Part shown: in pieces, positions 11,354 to 22,984 of the stretch | Numbering within the stretch: position 1 is the stretch's first letter | Layout: the number at the start of each line of letters is the position of its first letter | Source: Gnetum montanum | Lineage: Eukaryota > Streptophyta > Gnetopsida > Gnetales > Gnetaceae | Length of the DNA: 64,000 nucleotides | Direction: 5' to 3' | Assembly: GCA_015680685.1 (NCBI GenBank) | Contig: MNCI01035815.1 | Location: 135,453-199,452, forward strand | The notes under the pieces: generated by a model | Seen by the model: only the letters and a program-made list of their open reading frames with translations | What the model was told of the DNA's origin: nothing | Databases searched by the model: none | Translations under genes and position numbers: made by a program

Positions 11354-12120
11354 TGATGAGTGGCGAGATACCCCTACACTCAACCATACGAATACGAGTG
11401 TAGCACGCATGATCTGGTCGAACTCTGTAGACTAAGTGCCTACATGCCCCATGAAACACTTAAAGTTAATCATTCGTTGTCTTCCCAGACTTACTTGTAG
11501 TTGTTACGGTGTATGGTTAAGTAAGTCCGAGGTATATGATTTTTATGGTTTTTATGTTTTATGTCTCCTATGCTAACAAGGTGAAGGGTTTAGAAACTAA
11601 TTACTAACTCTAACTAATGAACTAAGTCTAAATTACCTAGTGTCAGCATCCGTTCCCACTTACCGTACACACCCTGAACTGATGCAACCGTGGCTACCAA
11701 ATGCTAATTGTTGTTGGGATTACCACGCGTAACGCACGTGCTCGAAGTGGTCGTACTGAGGCACTTAACTAGGAGAAAAGGGTTGAGAAGGAAAATAGTA
11801 AATAACAAGTAATAAATAACAGGTAATAAATAACAATAATAAAATCCTATTCCATGTGCTGCAAGGTTTATTCGGAAAGCTCGTCTTTATTGCCGTACAC
11901 AAACTTGTGTTCATGTATAATGTTTGCTCGAATAAAGATCCGTTCACTTTGGGACTCCTACTGCGTGCACATGGAAAATATTCTATCTCTGGAGTGATCA
12001 ATCTACCAGAGTTTCCCTACTGTCTAGCCTAGGATGAGGAAACAAGGGAGAGCTGCCTCTTATTTATAGATATGACGGTGCACCGCGATATCGCGGCCCA
12101 TGCGATATCACGTCCCATCA
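11354..12120 (-). mobile_element. Solo LTR, 767 bp, with perfect target duplication ATGCT
   Basis: Left edge TGATGAGTGGCGAG, right edge CGTCCCATCA. ATGCT at 11349-11353 is repeated at 12121-12125. On the minus strand it starts TGATGGGACGTGATATCG, passes GATATC palindromes and TATAAATA (12061-12068), and ends CTCGCCACTCATCA. It is the same family as 1659-2562 and 63888-64000, and shorter mainly because its GATATC cluster is shorter. The interrupted gag continues on both sides (CTTCATGCT / ATGCTCTACATG), as the uninterrupted relative at 24567 shows. Confidence 0.95.
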
Positions 12121-12287
12121 ATGCTCTACATGTCTTAATTTAGGACTTGCACCTATTTCTTCTTGGGTGCTATCTAAAATTAACAAAATTCTTAACCAAT
12201 TTTCAAGAAATAATCAACAAAAAACTAAGCTCCAAACTAAGCTACAAGCATAAATAGCTCCACACAAGGCTCTAACACTAATAACGT
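12121..12287 (-). pseudogene. Chromovirus gag N-terminus, leader and primer binding site
   Basis: The minus strand reads ILDSTQEEIGASPKLRHVEHEV, continuing into the gag at 11353 once the solo LTR is removed. The primer site complement at 12269-12280 reads TAGTGTTAGAGC on the minus strand, a decayed form of TGGTATCAGAGC (tRNA-iMet). The matching site in the second copy (24699-24710) is TGGTATTAGAGC. Confidence 0.75.
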
Positions 12288-13220
12288 TGGAGTAAGTTTC
12301 CTCCATAAATAAATCACCTTTAGATACTAAATCCAAATATTATTCAAAGATAAAATATTTTTCTAGAAAACAAGAAAACTATATATCCTTTGTTAATTTA
12401 TTAGAGATTACAACAAGGTTCTCAAAACCTACAAGCATCTAAAACCTATTACTCTCTAATGATATTTCAAAGCATGAGGTTCTACAACCACACAATGGTT
12501 GTTCTCAATGCAAGACACAATCAATAGATAATCTCTCCCATAAACTGAGATAGAGATCTCAACTCATAAGTAAGACAAAAGAGGATAAAACACATAGACC
12601 AACATATCACAAGTTGATCTTGGAGCTACACTTACTAATTACACTTGCCTAATGTGCTCACTCACTCTCTTTTGCTCAGCTCTATCCTCTCATGAGCTTC
12701 TTTTCTTACTCATGGTCTACAACAATGGTGAATACAATAATATTTATGTCAAACCAAAAGATAAGAAACCTAGAAACCTTTCCTCAACTCCATTTGAATT
12801 TCTTTAGATGTTTCCCAAGTCTTCTCACCTACTCCTCAACTATTTCCATTCTTTCCCCTCGTGTTCTGGTTGTTTCCTAAATTGGGATAGGAATTTTTGT
12901 AAGTTTTCTCAGCCATATGGTTTGTCTCTAATGTCTCCTATCAAAACCATCTTTTAGGGGAGATTTCCTCTATCCTTACAAGACATATCCCTCTAAGATA
13001 AAACTTCTCCTCTTGGCAAGAGATGTCTTGGGAAGACATCTTCTCCATGAAGACTAAAAAATCAATAATATGTCTTCTCTACATCCAAGACATATTCTAT
13101 TAGCTTCATGTCTCTTCCAAGACATTTTCTCGCCCTCCAAAACATCTTCTCCAAGCCTAAAACCTACAAACACACATGTAGGGAAGAAATAAGGGAATCA
13201 GAATAAGTGTCCCTACACCA
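12288..13220 (-). repeat. Chromovirus 5' LTR (933 bp)
   Basis: It is homologous along its whole length to 5765-6709. It begins (plus-strand left edge) TGGAGTAAG and ends CCCTACACCA. AGACATCTTC-type motifs cluster at 12940-13160. Confidence 0.9.
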
Positions 13221-13225
13221 TTGTA

Positions 13226-14149
13226 GGTCTTTAGATCAATGAAAAAATAGGAGAGCATCATTGAGTTAAAAAGATAAAATTTCATGACGAGAATTCAAAG
13301 GAAAGAAGACATCTTTCATAAGAATTAGACATCTACCTAGCTAGGAAGACGTCTATTACAAGACAACTATAGGAAGATGTCTTCTCTAGGACATGAGACA
13401 TCTTTCCTAAAACCAAAAAACACTAATAGTTAACATCTACATTCAAATGGAGATGTCTACTTCATAAAGTATATATTTATATCCAAAACAAGACATCTTC
13501 CCACACATAAGACAAGTTTCATAGAATACATCTACTCTATAAGGAAGACATCTAATTCAAAGTAGACATCAATAAAACAAAAAAGATATCTTTTTCACAA
13601 GTTGATAGGAATGCAAAAAAGGTATCTTGTGGTTATGCTAGACATCTTAGATAGCTATTAACTAATCAATAGTGAGGATTCTAATGATTATATCTTCAAT
13701 AATCTATAAAGATGAAAGGCATTGAGTCCAAGGTACCAAGCTCAGTACAAGCACTAAATATTAAGCTCATCAAAAAATCTACAAGGCTTATCTTTTTTCC
13801 GTATAATCATTCTCCTGTACTTAAAGTAAGAAATATAAAAATGAATTTATTCTTTCCTTAATTTATCTTTCTATCTTTCTTTAGCCTTGAGAAATTGTAT
13901 GGTGCTCTTAACGAAGATCACACTTTCACATTACAATTGAGCTAAAGTTCAAGCTTAGACCTAAGGATCAATTATACTAAAGCATTGTAAAGGTTGTAGT
14001 ATTCTTAAAACTATACTATGAGAGCAACATTTCTAGAGGTATGCAGGATGCTACCTTCTTTATATGGAAGCACTCAAGTTAGGAAACCACGTAAATTATG
14101 AGTGTGTTCTATTTTTATCAATCTTTTCTTTTGATTGTGAACTTATTCA
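13226..14149 (+). repeat. Copia 5' LTR, second part
   Basis: It continues the LTR begun at 5686: GGTCTTTAGATCAATG here aligns with GTCTTTAGATGAATGG at 21535. The body carries many AGACATCT/AGATGTCT motifs (13300-13640). The end is placed where similarity to the 3' LTR stops, at ACTTATTCA. Confidence 0.8.
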
Positions 14150-14460
14150 TCCTTCGCATCCCTCCCCTTCCCTTCCCTTCCCCTCCTTCTCCTCCCCATC
14201 CTCCCCCACCCTCCTTCCCTAACACATACCCCCCCACCCCAACCCCCACCCCCCACCTNCAATCCAAAGTGAAAAATAGAGAGACCATCTTACAACAAGT
14301 CATCTTTATTTAATGGAATTAACTTTGCATATTAGAAGGCTTGGGTGCAAGTGTTTTTTAAATCCATAAGGTTTGAAGTTTGGTAATCAATCTTGGAAGG
14401 ATATATACCTCCAACTAAAAATACCAAAACTAAGCTACTATCACCACCCAAAAACCAAGT
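14150..14460. other. Copia leader with C-rich low-complexity tract
   Basis: 14155-14270 is almost entirely C and T with short A interruptions (CCCTCCCC, CCCACCCC blocks) and contains an N at 14259. The remainder holds no recognisable frame. A clear primer binding site was not found; TTGGTAATCAATCTTGG near 14380 is only a weak candidate. Confidence 0.6.
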
Positions 14461-15290
14461 GATCCAATGTCAAATGAATAGTTTCATGTTTGATTCTAAG
14501 ACTAGGAATTATTTATATTGTGCCCTTAGTAAGACAGAATTTAATAGAGTAACTGGATAATCTATAAAAGAAATTTGAAACACACTTAAGGCCACCTATG
14601 AAGGAACCTCAATTATAAAGCAATCCATGCTGTTAGTCCTATAGAATAAATATGATAAGTTAAAAATAAAGGAATGAGAAATAATAAGTGATTACCTCTC
14701 TAGATTTAGTGACATCCTCATTGCCATTCAAGGAACAATTAAAGATCTTCTAGAAAGTAAACTTATAATAAAAGTGATTAGAACTCTAACATCAAAGTTT
14801 AAACCAAAATTCATAGACATGGAAGAAATTAGAGACTTCAGTATCTAGAAATTTGAAGAACTTCAAAGTGCCTTAATTGCTTATGAGATCAATCTCATAA
14901 GTGAATGTTTCATCAAGGAAAATCCTCTTGTGCTTAAGACCTGTGCTAGAAAATCCTCTAAATCTAAAGAAAAGGTTCAAAAATCATTAGCTGATGAAGA
15001 GAACAATGATGAAGATGAACTAGCTATCATCTCCAAATGTGTAAAGAAACCTCTTGCTTGAAAAAATAAAAAGAATAACCAACAAAATAGAAAAGGTAAG
15101 GACAAAGATAAGAAACTTAAAGATTCATCAGAAGTCGATATGTCCTAGATAGAATATTGGATATGTGATGGATAAGGTTATTTGATCTTTGAGTGTCCTA
15201 GCTCAAATAGGTTATAAAAGAAGTATTATTACAAAGAAAGAAAGAAAAAGAAATTTTTTTGTACAATCTATGTTGATAACAACAATGAAG
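14461..15290 (+). pseudogene. Copia gag remnant with zinc knuckle
   Basis: The conceptual frame shows SKLIIKVIRTLTSKFKPKF followed by MEEIRDFSI and LQSALIAYEINL, the UBN2-type gag core of copia elements. A Lys/Asn-rich stretch follows, then the knuckle C-D-G...ECP near 15160-15200 with one stop inside it. Stops are frequent and no ORF of useful length survives. Confidence 0.75.
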
Positions 15291-16230
15291 AATAAGTAGG
15301 ATGATAATACATGAGAGTCACATCTCCTATGTATATTCATTGCTCATGAAGTGTTAAATGATGATCTTCTAATGATACAAAGAACAATGAAGGTACATTG
15401 AAAGAAAGGTATGATTTATTAAGGGGTGAGATAATTTATTTTCAAGATATTTATAGTAAAATTAAGAAAGTGTTACATGTTAAAGAATTAGATATTAAAT
15501 AGCTTCAAGTCATGTATATAAATCTAGAAAGAAAAAACTTAGATATCAGGGCTCAGAATAAAAATCTAATCCATTTAAATAAGTAGATAAATAAAGAGCT
15601 CAATGATGTCAAACACATCAATCAAAGATTCACCAAAAAAATAATAAAAAATTCACATCATTCTTGGTCAAGGTAGAGATCTAAATAACAAAGAAGAACT
15701 TGGAAGTAATTTTCAAAAGGCTCCTTCAAACAAGCATCTTACCAAGATGGAACTATACTCCTAGGTTTGAACATCTTTCTCAAATGAAAAGTATTGTGAT
15801 GTTACTATGGCAAACTTCATTACATACAATATTATTATAACTTAAGACTAAAATAATTTTATAAGACTACAAGATCTTACCAAAAGCATCTAAGAGAGAA
15901 TACCTTGTAGGTTAAAATGATATGGAAACCTAAAGTGAATAACTAAGAGAACGGAATGCATGTCCAAGTTGCTTTGTTTGTTGTCAAACAACCAACTGGT
16001 ACATGAATAATGGCTACTCATGATACATCACATATGAAAAATCTTGATTCACACATTTTATCAAGAAAAATTATGGCAATATGACATTTGGAGATGATGT
16101 AGAAGCTACTACTACTATGACAGTTCATCAAATATTCTTGTTAAGGAACTCTACTACTAGCAAAATCTTAGTAGATGGATATAAAAAATCAAATGTATAC
16201 ATTACTTTATTATTAGCTTCTAATGATTAT
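15291..16230 (+). pseudogene. Copia gag-protease spacer and protease remnant
   Basis: 15300-15950 is degraded coiled, Asn/Lys-rich coding with no firm domain. At about 16000-16110 WYMNNGYS...HFIKKNYGNMTFGDD corresponds to the copia protease, where the catalytic Asp of the usual D-S/T-G is replaced by Asn, and to the TFGDD block downstream. The assignment rests on position before the integrase and on these two blocks. Confidence 0.6.
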
Positions 16231-17190
16231 GAAAAAAGTATTTGATAAGCAATGTAGGTGATGTATACTTATGGAATAGAAGATTGGGGCATGTAAATGT
16301 GGATATCTTAAGAATCCTTCTATCAAAGGATATGATACATGGACCAAAATTGAAAGACTTCAATATGAACATTTATGAGGTATGCCAAAAAGAGAAGCAA
16401 ACAAGGCTAAGTTTCGATAAGAATAATTGCATCTCAACCTCATGTCCATTGGACTTACTTCATTTGTATTTGGTAAGACCATCTCAAATACTAAGCTTTA
16501 GAGGAAAGAGGTATTTTATTACTATTGTGGATGATTGTTTTAATTTACTTGGGTGGCCTTTCTAACATATAAAGATGAAGCTTTTAATCATTTTACAAAA
16601 ATCTTTAATAAGCTATAGAAGGAAAAAGAATACATCATAAAAAATGATCAAAAGTAATCATAATGGTAAATTTGAAAATGTTAAATTTAAGCATTATTGC
16701 AACTCTCATGGAATATACTACCAATTCTCATCTCAAGGACACCACCAAAAAATGGTGTAGTTGAATGAAAAAATTTTCAACTAAATGAGATGGCTAGAAC
16801 CATGCTAAATGATAAAATTTTTTCATATTACTTTTCAACTAAAGTCATCAACACAACATGTTGCGTATCCAATAGATTTCTAGTACAAAGATTTAAAACC
16901 AAAACTTCCTATGACCTTTGGTCTAGTAACAAACCTTTAATTAGTCATTTTTATGTATTTGAGGCCAAGTGCTTTATTCTTAATGAAAATAATACTTTAA
17001 GAAAATTTTACCCTATGACTAATAAAGGTATATTCTTGGGTACCTCTACAGTAAGCAAGGCATATAGAGTTTCCAACCAAAGGAATCTTCTTGTAGACAA
17101 ATCTATGAATGTTAAAGCAAATGGTACTAACTAGATATATTTTAATATGCAAGTGGATAATGAATAAGTTATGACTAAAAGGAAAACACA
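16231..17190 (+). pseudogene. Copia integrase remnant
   Basis: The ORF at 16242-16565 starts with the GAG-pre-integrase motif LWNRRLGHVN, where the first zinc-ligand His is Asn. It continues through CQKEKQTRLSF to the catalytic core (GKRYFITIVDD). A frameshifted middle part follows. The ORF at 16790-17134 (MARTMLNDKIFSYYFST...CFILNENNTLRKFYPMTNKGIFLG) is the C-terminal region. Pieces are in different frames. Confidence 0.85.
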
Positions 17191-18130
17191 ACCACTCCAA
17201 GGTACATCCAATAATGAGTCAGAAAGTGATCAAGAGGATAAGAAAGATAAAACAAGGATGAGCTGAAAGGAAACCAGATACTAAGATTAAGAAAATCATA
17301 CTCCATCAGTGATGTCATTAGCATACTTGATAAAGAAGTAATGACAAGAAGTAAAATAAAAGAGTTATGTGCCTACACTACCTACATTTCAAAAATTAAA
17401 CTAAATAATTTTAAAGAAACTAAACAAGAGGAAGAAGAACTCATGGCTATGAAAGAAGAGCTAAATTTATTTTTTCAAAATGATGTGTGGGAACTTGTTT
17501 ACAAACCTAGCAACATATCCATTATTGAAACAAAATTCTTATTTCAAAACAAGACTAATGAAGTAAGGATTATCATAAAAAAATCATATCTCATTACCAA
17601 AAGGTATAATGTATATGAGTGTAAGGAGAAATTTGCACCAGTTTCCAAGCTAGAATCAATAGTACTCTTGATAGCTTATGCTTGCAACAAAGGAATCAAG
17701 CGACATCAAATGGATGTTTAAATTATCTTTTAAAATGAAATCCTACAAAAGGAAGTATATGTAGAGCAACCTAAAGGATTCATTAATCCAACATATCTAG
17801 ACTATGTCTATAATTCTTATGGCCTCAAACAAACTTCAAGAGCTTGGTATGAAAGGTTATCATAATACCTCTTCGACAACAGCTTTAAAAAAGGAAGAGT
17901 AGATGTTACCTTAATCATAAAACATTTCGATAAAGATTTTTATCACTAAAATTTATGTAGATGATATTTTTTTTTATGTCACTAGTCATAAATTATGTAA
18001 GAAGTTTTTAGATCTTATGCAAAATGAATTCAAAATAAGCATGATAAATGAAATGAACAATATCTTGGAACTTTAAGTCAAAAAAAATCAAGGGGCATTC
18101 ATATGTCAATCAAAATACATAAAAAAACCT
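17191..18130 (+). pseudogene. Copia reverse transcriptase remnant (RVT_2 type)
   Basis: The ORF at 17341-17721 carries the N-terminal RT block (LMAMKEELNLFFQNDVWELV...ECKEKFAPVSKLESIVLLIAYA...RHQMDV). After a stop, VYVEQPKGFINP and YGLKQTSRAWYERL follow. The catalytic box is preserved as KIYVDDIFFYV at about 17948-17980, with both Asp of YVDD intact. Frameshifts separate the blocks. Confidence 0.9.
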
Positions 18131-18870
18131 AATGAAGAAATACAACCTAGGTAAGATCAAGTTCAAAGCAACTCCTATGGGATCAAATGTAAAAATCAGA
18201 AGGGATGAAAATGGTAAGGGAATATACCCTAAGATCTACCAAGTTATGATTAGAATCTTGCTTTATTTAAGTATGAGTAGACTTGACATTGCTTCAAGTG
18301 TCGACATATTTGCACATTACCAAAGTAATCTTAAAGAATCGAACTTGAAAGTTTTAAAGAGAGGTTTTTATTATTTGAAAGGTGCTATTGATTAGAAACT
18401 TTAATATTCAAAGGACTTAACACTTGATTTAGTTGGGTATTATGATGCAAATTGGGCAAGGTGCATTAATGACTAAATAAGTACAAGTGAAACCTGATTT
18501 TTCCTTGGGAGGTATCTTGTCTCATGGTGTAGGAAGAAACAAAATTTAATAGTCCTCTCAATAAAAGAATCTAAATACATTTCATCAAGAAGCTATTGTG
18601 CTCAAATCTAATGAATGAAAAAACTTTGAAATATCTTGGAATTCAAGCATCTCACATCTCCATCTATTATAAAAATAGTAGTGCATTTAATACAACAAAG
18701 AACATAGTTCAACATTCAAGAATAAAACATAGAAATAAGACATAACTTTATCAAGATGTGCAACTTGGAAGTGTTTATTTGAAGTATGTTAGGACCAAAT
18801 CTCAACTGGTAGATATCTTTATTAGACCACTTGATGAAAGGAGATTCACCATGTTGTGCAAACACATGGA
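18131..18870 (+). pseudogene. Copia RNase H remnant
   Basis: The ORF at 18132-18395 spans the RT-RNase H connection (MSRLDIASSVDIFAHYQSN, the Sirevirus/Tork-type 'RPDI.FAV' block). Then VGYYDANWA (18430-18460) gives the first RNase H Asp, and SIKESKYIS the Glu block. QLVDIFIRPLDERRFT closes the domain near 18810-18850. There are several stops. Confidence 0.85.
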
Positions 18871-19084
18871 AATATGATCTTATCATATCAAATAAGTAAG
18901 GTACATTCCATAACTCTCCCAAATATGATAGGCTAAATTAGATTCTGTTAATTTAGTTTAATATTTCCCATTTTAGTAGCTAAAAGAAAGAGGTACTCTT
19001 AATCCCATGAATGCTTCATTTGACTCTTTTATTAGCCACATTTCCTCTTTCCTTAGAACCACACAATATCATCAAAGAAATTTT

Positions 19085-19275
19085 TGCAATTTTTTCTTTG
19101 GCCCAGCAAGATGTCTATTATAGGAAAAAAACATCTACTGTTTACAAAAGACATCTACCTTACTTCCCTCTCATCTTGAATTAGACATCTATTTTCTTGA
19201 AACATGTCTTCTCCATGTCCCCTTTATCTCAAACAAGATGTCTATACTCTCTAAAAGACATATATCCAGCATTAT
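19085..19275. repeat. AGACATCT motif cluster inside the copia 3' internal region
   Basis: At least seven copies of AGACATCT or AGATGTCT (one mismatch allowed) lie within about 190 bp between RNase H and the 3' ORF. The same motif fills the copia and chromovirus LTRs. Confidence 0.7.
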
Positions 19276-21455
19276 AAATTTAACCAAAAGGCATTTGAAT
19301 TTTAACCCTTTTAGTTCATCAATTTCATTTCATATTAGCAAAATTTAGATGACTATGGTACTAGTAACTTTCAAACATTTTCTCTCAATGTAGGTTGCAA
19401 ACATCTACAAGAAAATAGTAAAATTCCATGGCTTACCAATAAGAAGGAGCATCACGTACCCATCTTTCTCTTAGTGCAAATCCAAGGACAAGAAATGGTA
19501 ATCTAAAATGAGAAAGAAGAAATATAAGCCTTACTATCAAACCTCAAATGTAGAGTAAAGGTATGAAAACTATAAGAACATCTCAATCATTTGTAAAAGA
19601 AGAATTGGCTTCAAAGGAAAGTATCAAGGCTAGTTATGGTCATATTTTGATGCCCTCAATTAGATGACTTTCATTACAATGCATGTAGGACTTCCTAAAA
19701 TCATGATATGGGAATTTTTCAGCAACATTATTATTAATGATATCTTCATTAGTGCTTTCTTTACCATGGTAGGTGGAATGATGATTAGAATTACTCCCAT
19801 AGTTATGAATGATTTGTTAGACATTAGGAGTGATGAGGTATCTCAATTTTGGCTTACCTATTTCAACAAAATTTTTACTAATGATGTAATCCTCATCATA
19901 CATAGAGAATTTTGTGATGCATTATTTGGATAGACAATGTTATTTAGGAATTTGTTGTACCAAGTCAAGATCTCCTAAGATGTCTCTACACTTTAATTTT
20001 TTTGTATATCATTAATTATGGTAGAAGTTATGATTATCTTCTTCTCTTCCAAGACTTTTTCCTATATCGTATTCTAACAAGGTAGAAGATAGACTTGGGC
20101 TACATCATTTTTCATGACATTTTGAGAATGTTCTCATGGTTGAGATTATTTGGACACCCCTTTTTGATCATTTTGATTATTTAACATGCTAGTGTGCCCA
20201 TTCTTGAATTTCCCATTATCAAGGATAGAGGAGCTTGATTGAGTATTTAGAAAAGAGAGGTATTATACATGTTGAATCTATAGGATCATCTACCTTTCAA
20301 GTTTCTTCTTCTAGGATAATTCCATCAAAGCTTCCCTACTCCAAATCCATTGAAGCATAGATAGCTTATCAGAGAAAAAGACACTCTACTCAATTACCAA
20401 GGCAATTGGAAACATTAGCAAGAACATCTTCTGTGTCTCCAGACACTAGGATCACTTGAAGGAGTTTTTGACTTGATCAATCTTTCATCTATTCTAAGAG
20501 AGATAATCATTGACATCAAGGATGTGGACACTTCTTAATGATCAAACAGTGATAATTATTAAGAGCACATTGAGCCAACTATAGTTTCTAGACCCTCCAA
20601 AGCTTATGACTTTGGCAATGATGATAATTCTAAAGAACTTGTAGAAGTTGAAAGACATGCTTAGGGGGAGCATGAGGAGTAGTAGGTATAACCACCTACT
20701 ACATTTGTGTAGAAGAAGTCCTCAAGGAGGACTTTTAAGAAGGTTTGTACATAGAAGCCATCTCCATTATTTGAGTAGCAAGTCATTGAATGCATTTTTG
20801 GGATTTCTATTTAGGATTTTCTATTAACCCTAAAAATATATCAATGACATAATAATCCATCTTTCTCTAGCACTATTCTAGCTTTGACTAGTACGTCTAT
20901 GTCCACCTAGTTTTGGTTGAAGATTAGTCCTTGCCATGCTACCACTATCCCTATTTTAGTGCCTAATGATGATCATGATGATGTTAAGTAGATTTCTTTG
21001 CATAGTAACAATAGTAATGATGAGAAGGAGGAATTTTATAGGCTTAATGATGATACTTAAGGTTCGATGATGTTACTCAATTAGATGATGGATGGTCTCT
21101 TTGGTAATGTTCAAAATGGGAGAGATAGTTTCCTACCTTTAGGATATTTTTTTGGTTTGATGCAAACTTTATGATGATATGATGCAATATGTTATAATAT
21201 TTTTATTTAGACTCTTCTTATCCTATCTAGCCTTATCTAGTTTCCCATATGTATCTAATTCCATTGCTACATAAATTAAATTAAATATATAGAAATGTAT
21301 GTTTCTTTTTGGGATAGATAATAGAGATTATGTGTATGCTTATCTCTTCCCATGATTGATGCTTTGTTTTCTTTTATGCTTCAATTTTGCAACAATTCAT
21401 GTATTTTACACTAATCCATTTTTCAAGTTTTGAATATCATCAAAATGAGGAAGAT
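19276..21455 (+). pseudogene. Sirevirus-like 3' (env-like) region remnant
   Basis: The ORF at 19664-19933 contains GLPKIMIWEFFSNI, FTMVGGMMIRITPIVMNDLLDI and FWLTYFNKIF. Its pattern resembles the 'putative plant transposon protein' domain (L..EFY.N....V.G..I.....I..LL) found in extra 3' ORFs of plant retroelements. Degraded coding continues to about 20850 with acidic and Ser-rich sequence. The position between RNase H and the 3' LTR is where Sireviruses carry their envelope-like gene. No transmembrane segment was confirmed. The exact function is unknown. Confidence 0.55.
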
Positions 21456-22394
21456 TGTTGATGTTTCGATATGCCAAAACCTCATAAAATGGAGATCATA
21501 TGTGCTTATATGTATGCTAGTTTGTGCTCTTGCAAGTCTTTAGATGAATGGAAAAAGATTAGAACATTATCAAGTTAAAAAGAAAAAATGTCATGATAAG
21601 CATACAAAGAAAAGAAGATGTCCTTTAGAAGGATTAGACATCTACCTAACTAGGAAGACATCTTCTCTAAAATGTGATATGTCTCCTATAAAACCAAGAA
21701 AACTAATAATAGATGTCTACATTTGAAATAAGGCATCTATTCCTCAATGTAGAAGTCTACATGAATAAGAAGACATCTTTCTTGCACATAAGGCCAATTT
21801 CATAGAAGACATCTACAAGCCAGAAAAGACATATTTCTCACCAGTTAACATAAACATAGAAAGACATATTATGGTCATATTAAACATCTTAGATTTTCAT
21901 TAACTAGCCATTATCAAGGATTCCAATGGTTATCTCTCTCAATGATCTATAAAGTAGCGAGGGATTAGAGTCCAAGGCACCAAGCTAAGTACAAGTAACA
22001 AATACCAAGCTCATCAAGAAATCTAAAAGGCTTATCATTTTTTTTTATAATAATTCTCCTATACTTATAGTAAGGAATCTAAAAATTAGTTCATTCTTTC
22101 CTTAATTTGCTTTTCTATCTTTCTTTATTCTTAAGGGGCTATGTGGTACTCTTAAGGAAGATCACACATTTACAATAAGGTTGAGCTAGAGGGTCAAGCC
22201 TGGATCTAAGGGTTAGTTATACTAAATTCCTATAAATGTTATGCTATTCTTGAAACCACACTGTAAGAGTAACACATCCAAAGGTATGCAAGATATTATC
22301 CTTTGAGTGTGAAAGTACCTAAGTTGAGGAACCACATAAATTTTGAGTGTGTTTTGTTTTTATCAATCTTTGCTTTTGACCATGAAATTATTTA
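21456..22394 (+). repeat. Copia 3' LTR (about 939 bp)
   Basis: It starts TGTTGATGTTTCG, just after the purine-rich AAAATGAGGAAGAT, a plausible polypurine tract. It matches 5686-5764 and 13226-14149. Similarity ends near ATTATTTA at 22394. Confidence 0.8.
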
Positions 22395-22554
22395 CTTTCC
22401 TTTAAGTTTGTGATCCTTACCTCTTGAATTTATTGGATAGAGTAGTTTTAAAATTACTTTTTAAAAAAATTTAAATTCATAATCTAGTACTATCCATTTG
22501 AATGAAACTTGTAACCTAAGGTTTCCAAGCCAAGACTCTTTTGTATAAAATAGC
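22395..22554. other. Short AT-rich spacer
   Basis: Flank of the copia element; no similarity recognised. Confidence 0.5.
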
Positions 22555-22875
22555 AGGCTTGCTCACTATTCTATAAAATTTTCCTTTTCATTTTATTGGA
22601 ATTCTTTCATTACATAAAACACCACTAACATAGCTCCATTTTAACCATTTTGTCTCAATTCTATTTTTTATATCTTTATCAATTTTACCATCTGATTGAA
22701 GTATTAGTCATAGGTAATGGAATTGTTTATAGTGAGTGAGAGATTTTTTTGGCCTTAAATTGTTACTTCTATTTTATCAATATTCATATTTTCGTTGGAG
22801 TTATATTCCATGTATTTTATATTACTTCTATGAATTTTAGAGCCTTTAAATTTTAGAACTTGTATCCTTCATTCG
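22555..22875 (-). pseudogene. RTE-type LINE, reverse transcriptase C-terminal fragment
   Basis: It is nearly identical in layout to 28570-28790 of the larger minus-strand LINE copy (shared TACATAAAACACCACTAAC, TCTCAATTCTATTT and ATATCTTTA..AATTT.ACCATCT). In the plant RTE clade this is the region after the RT palm. It is oriented opposite to the endonuclease fragment that follows at 22985. Confidence 0.75.
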
Positions 22876-22984
22876 TTCATCATCTAAAGGTTGTACATAA
22901 TGGGGTTTCAAAAGGTTTATGGGAGAACAAAAGCCTAACCTCTTTTTGAGTGGTTGCACCTATGATTTTAGAGTTTATCTCTAC

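Larger units (their letters stand above)
5765..13220 (-). mobile_element. Ty3/gypsy chromovirus, complete but decayed, nested in the copia LTR
   Basis: It is flanked by TTGTA at 5760-5764 and 13221-13225. LTRs are 5765-6709 (3' LTR) and 12288-13220 (5' LTR). On the minus strand the order is gag, CCHC knuckle, protease, RT, RNase H, integrase, chromodomain-like tail. This is the Ty3/gypsy order, and the C-terminal chromodomain marks a chromovirus. The primer site at 12269-12280 is a decayed tRNA-iMet complement. A purine-rich tract (AAAGGTGGAAGGAC on the minus strand) precedes the 3' LTR. A solo LTR (11354-12120) interrupts the gag start. All domains contain stops or frameshifts. Confidence 0.92.
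5686..22394 (+). mobile_element. Ty1/copia retrotransposon, Sirevirus-like, with nested insertion
   Basis: The two LTRs are in direct orientation: the 5' one is split (5686-5764 plus 13226-14149) and the 3' one lies at about 21456-22394. They start with a TGATGTTT...G.TATG.CAAAACCT segment and share the AGACATCT-rich body. Between them, in the copia order, lie gag with a zinc knuckle, protease, integrase, reverse transcriptase with an intact YVDD, and RNase H. A long 3' region follows (19400-20900) with an env-like or 'putative plant transposon protein' type ORF. That extra 3' ORF and the element's length argue for the Sirevirus lineage. The 7.46-kb chromovirus at 5765-13220 sits in the 5' LTR. 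Exact LTR ends are uncertain and no target duplication was found. Confidence 0.85.

Noticed and set aside
14155-14260. Strong G-quadruplex regulatory element on the minus strand
   Set aside because: G runs exist, but the tract is low-complexity next to an N and absent from the 3' LTR side; no evidence of function.
14118-14303. Gly-rich minus-strand ORF and Pro-rich plus-strand ORF
   Set aside because: Both are translations of a C/T-rich low-complexity tract containing an N; no protein is supported.
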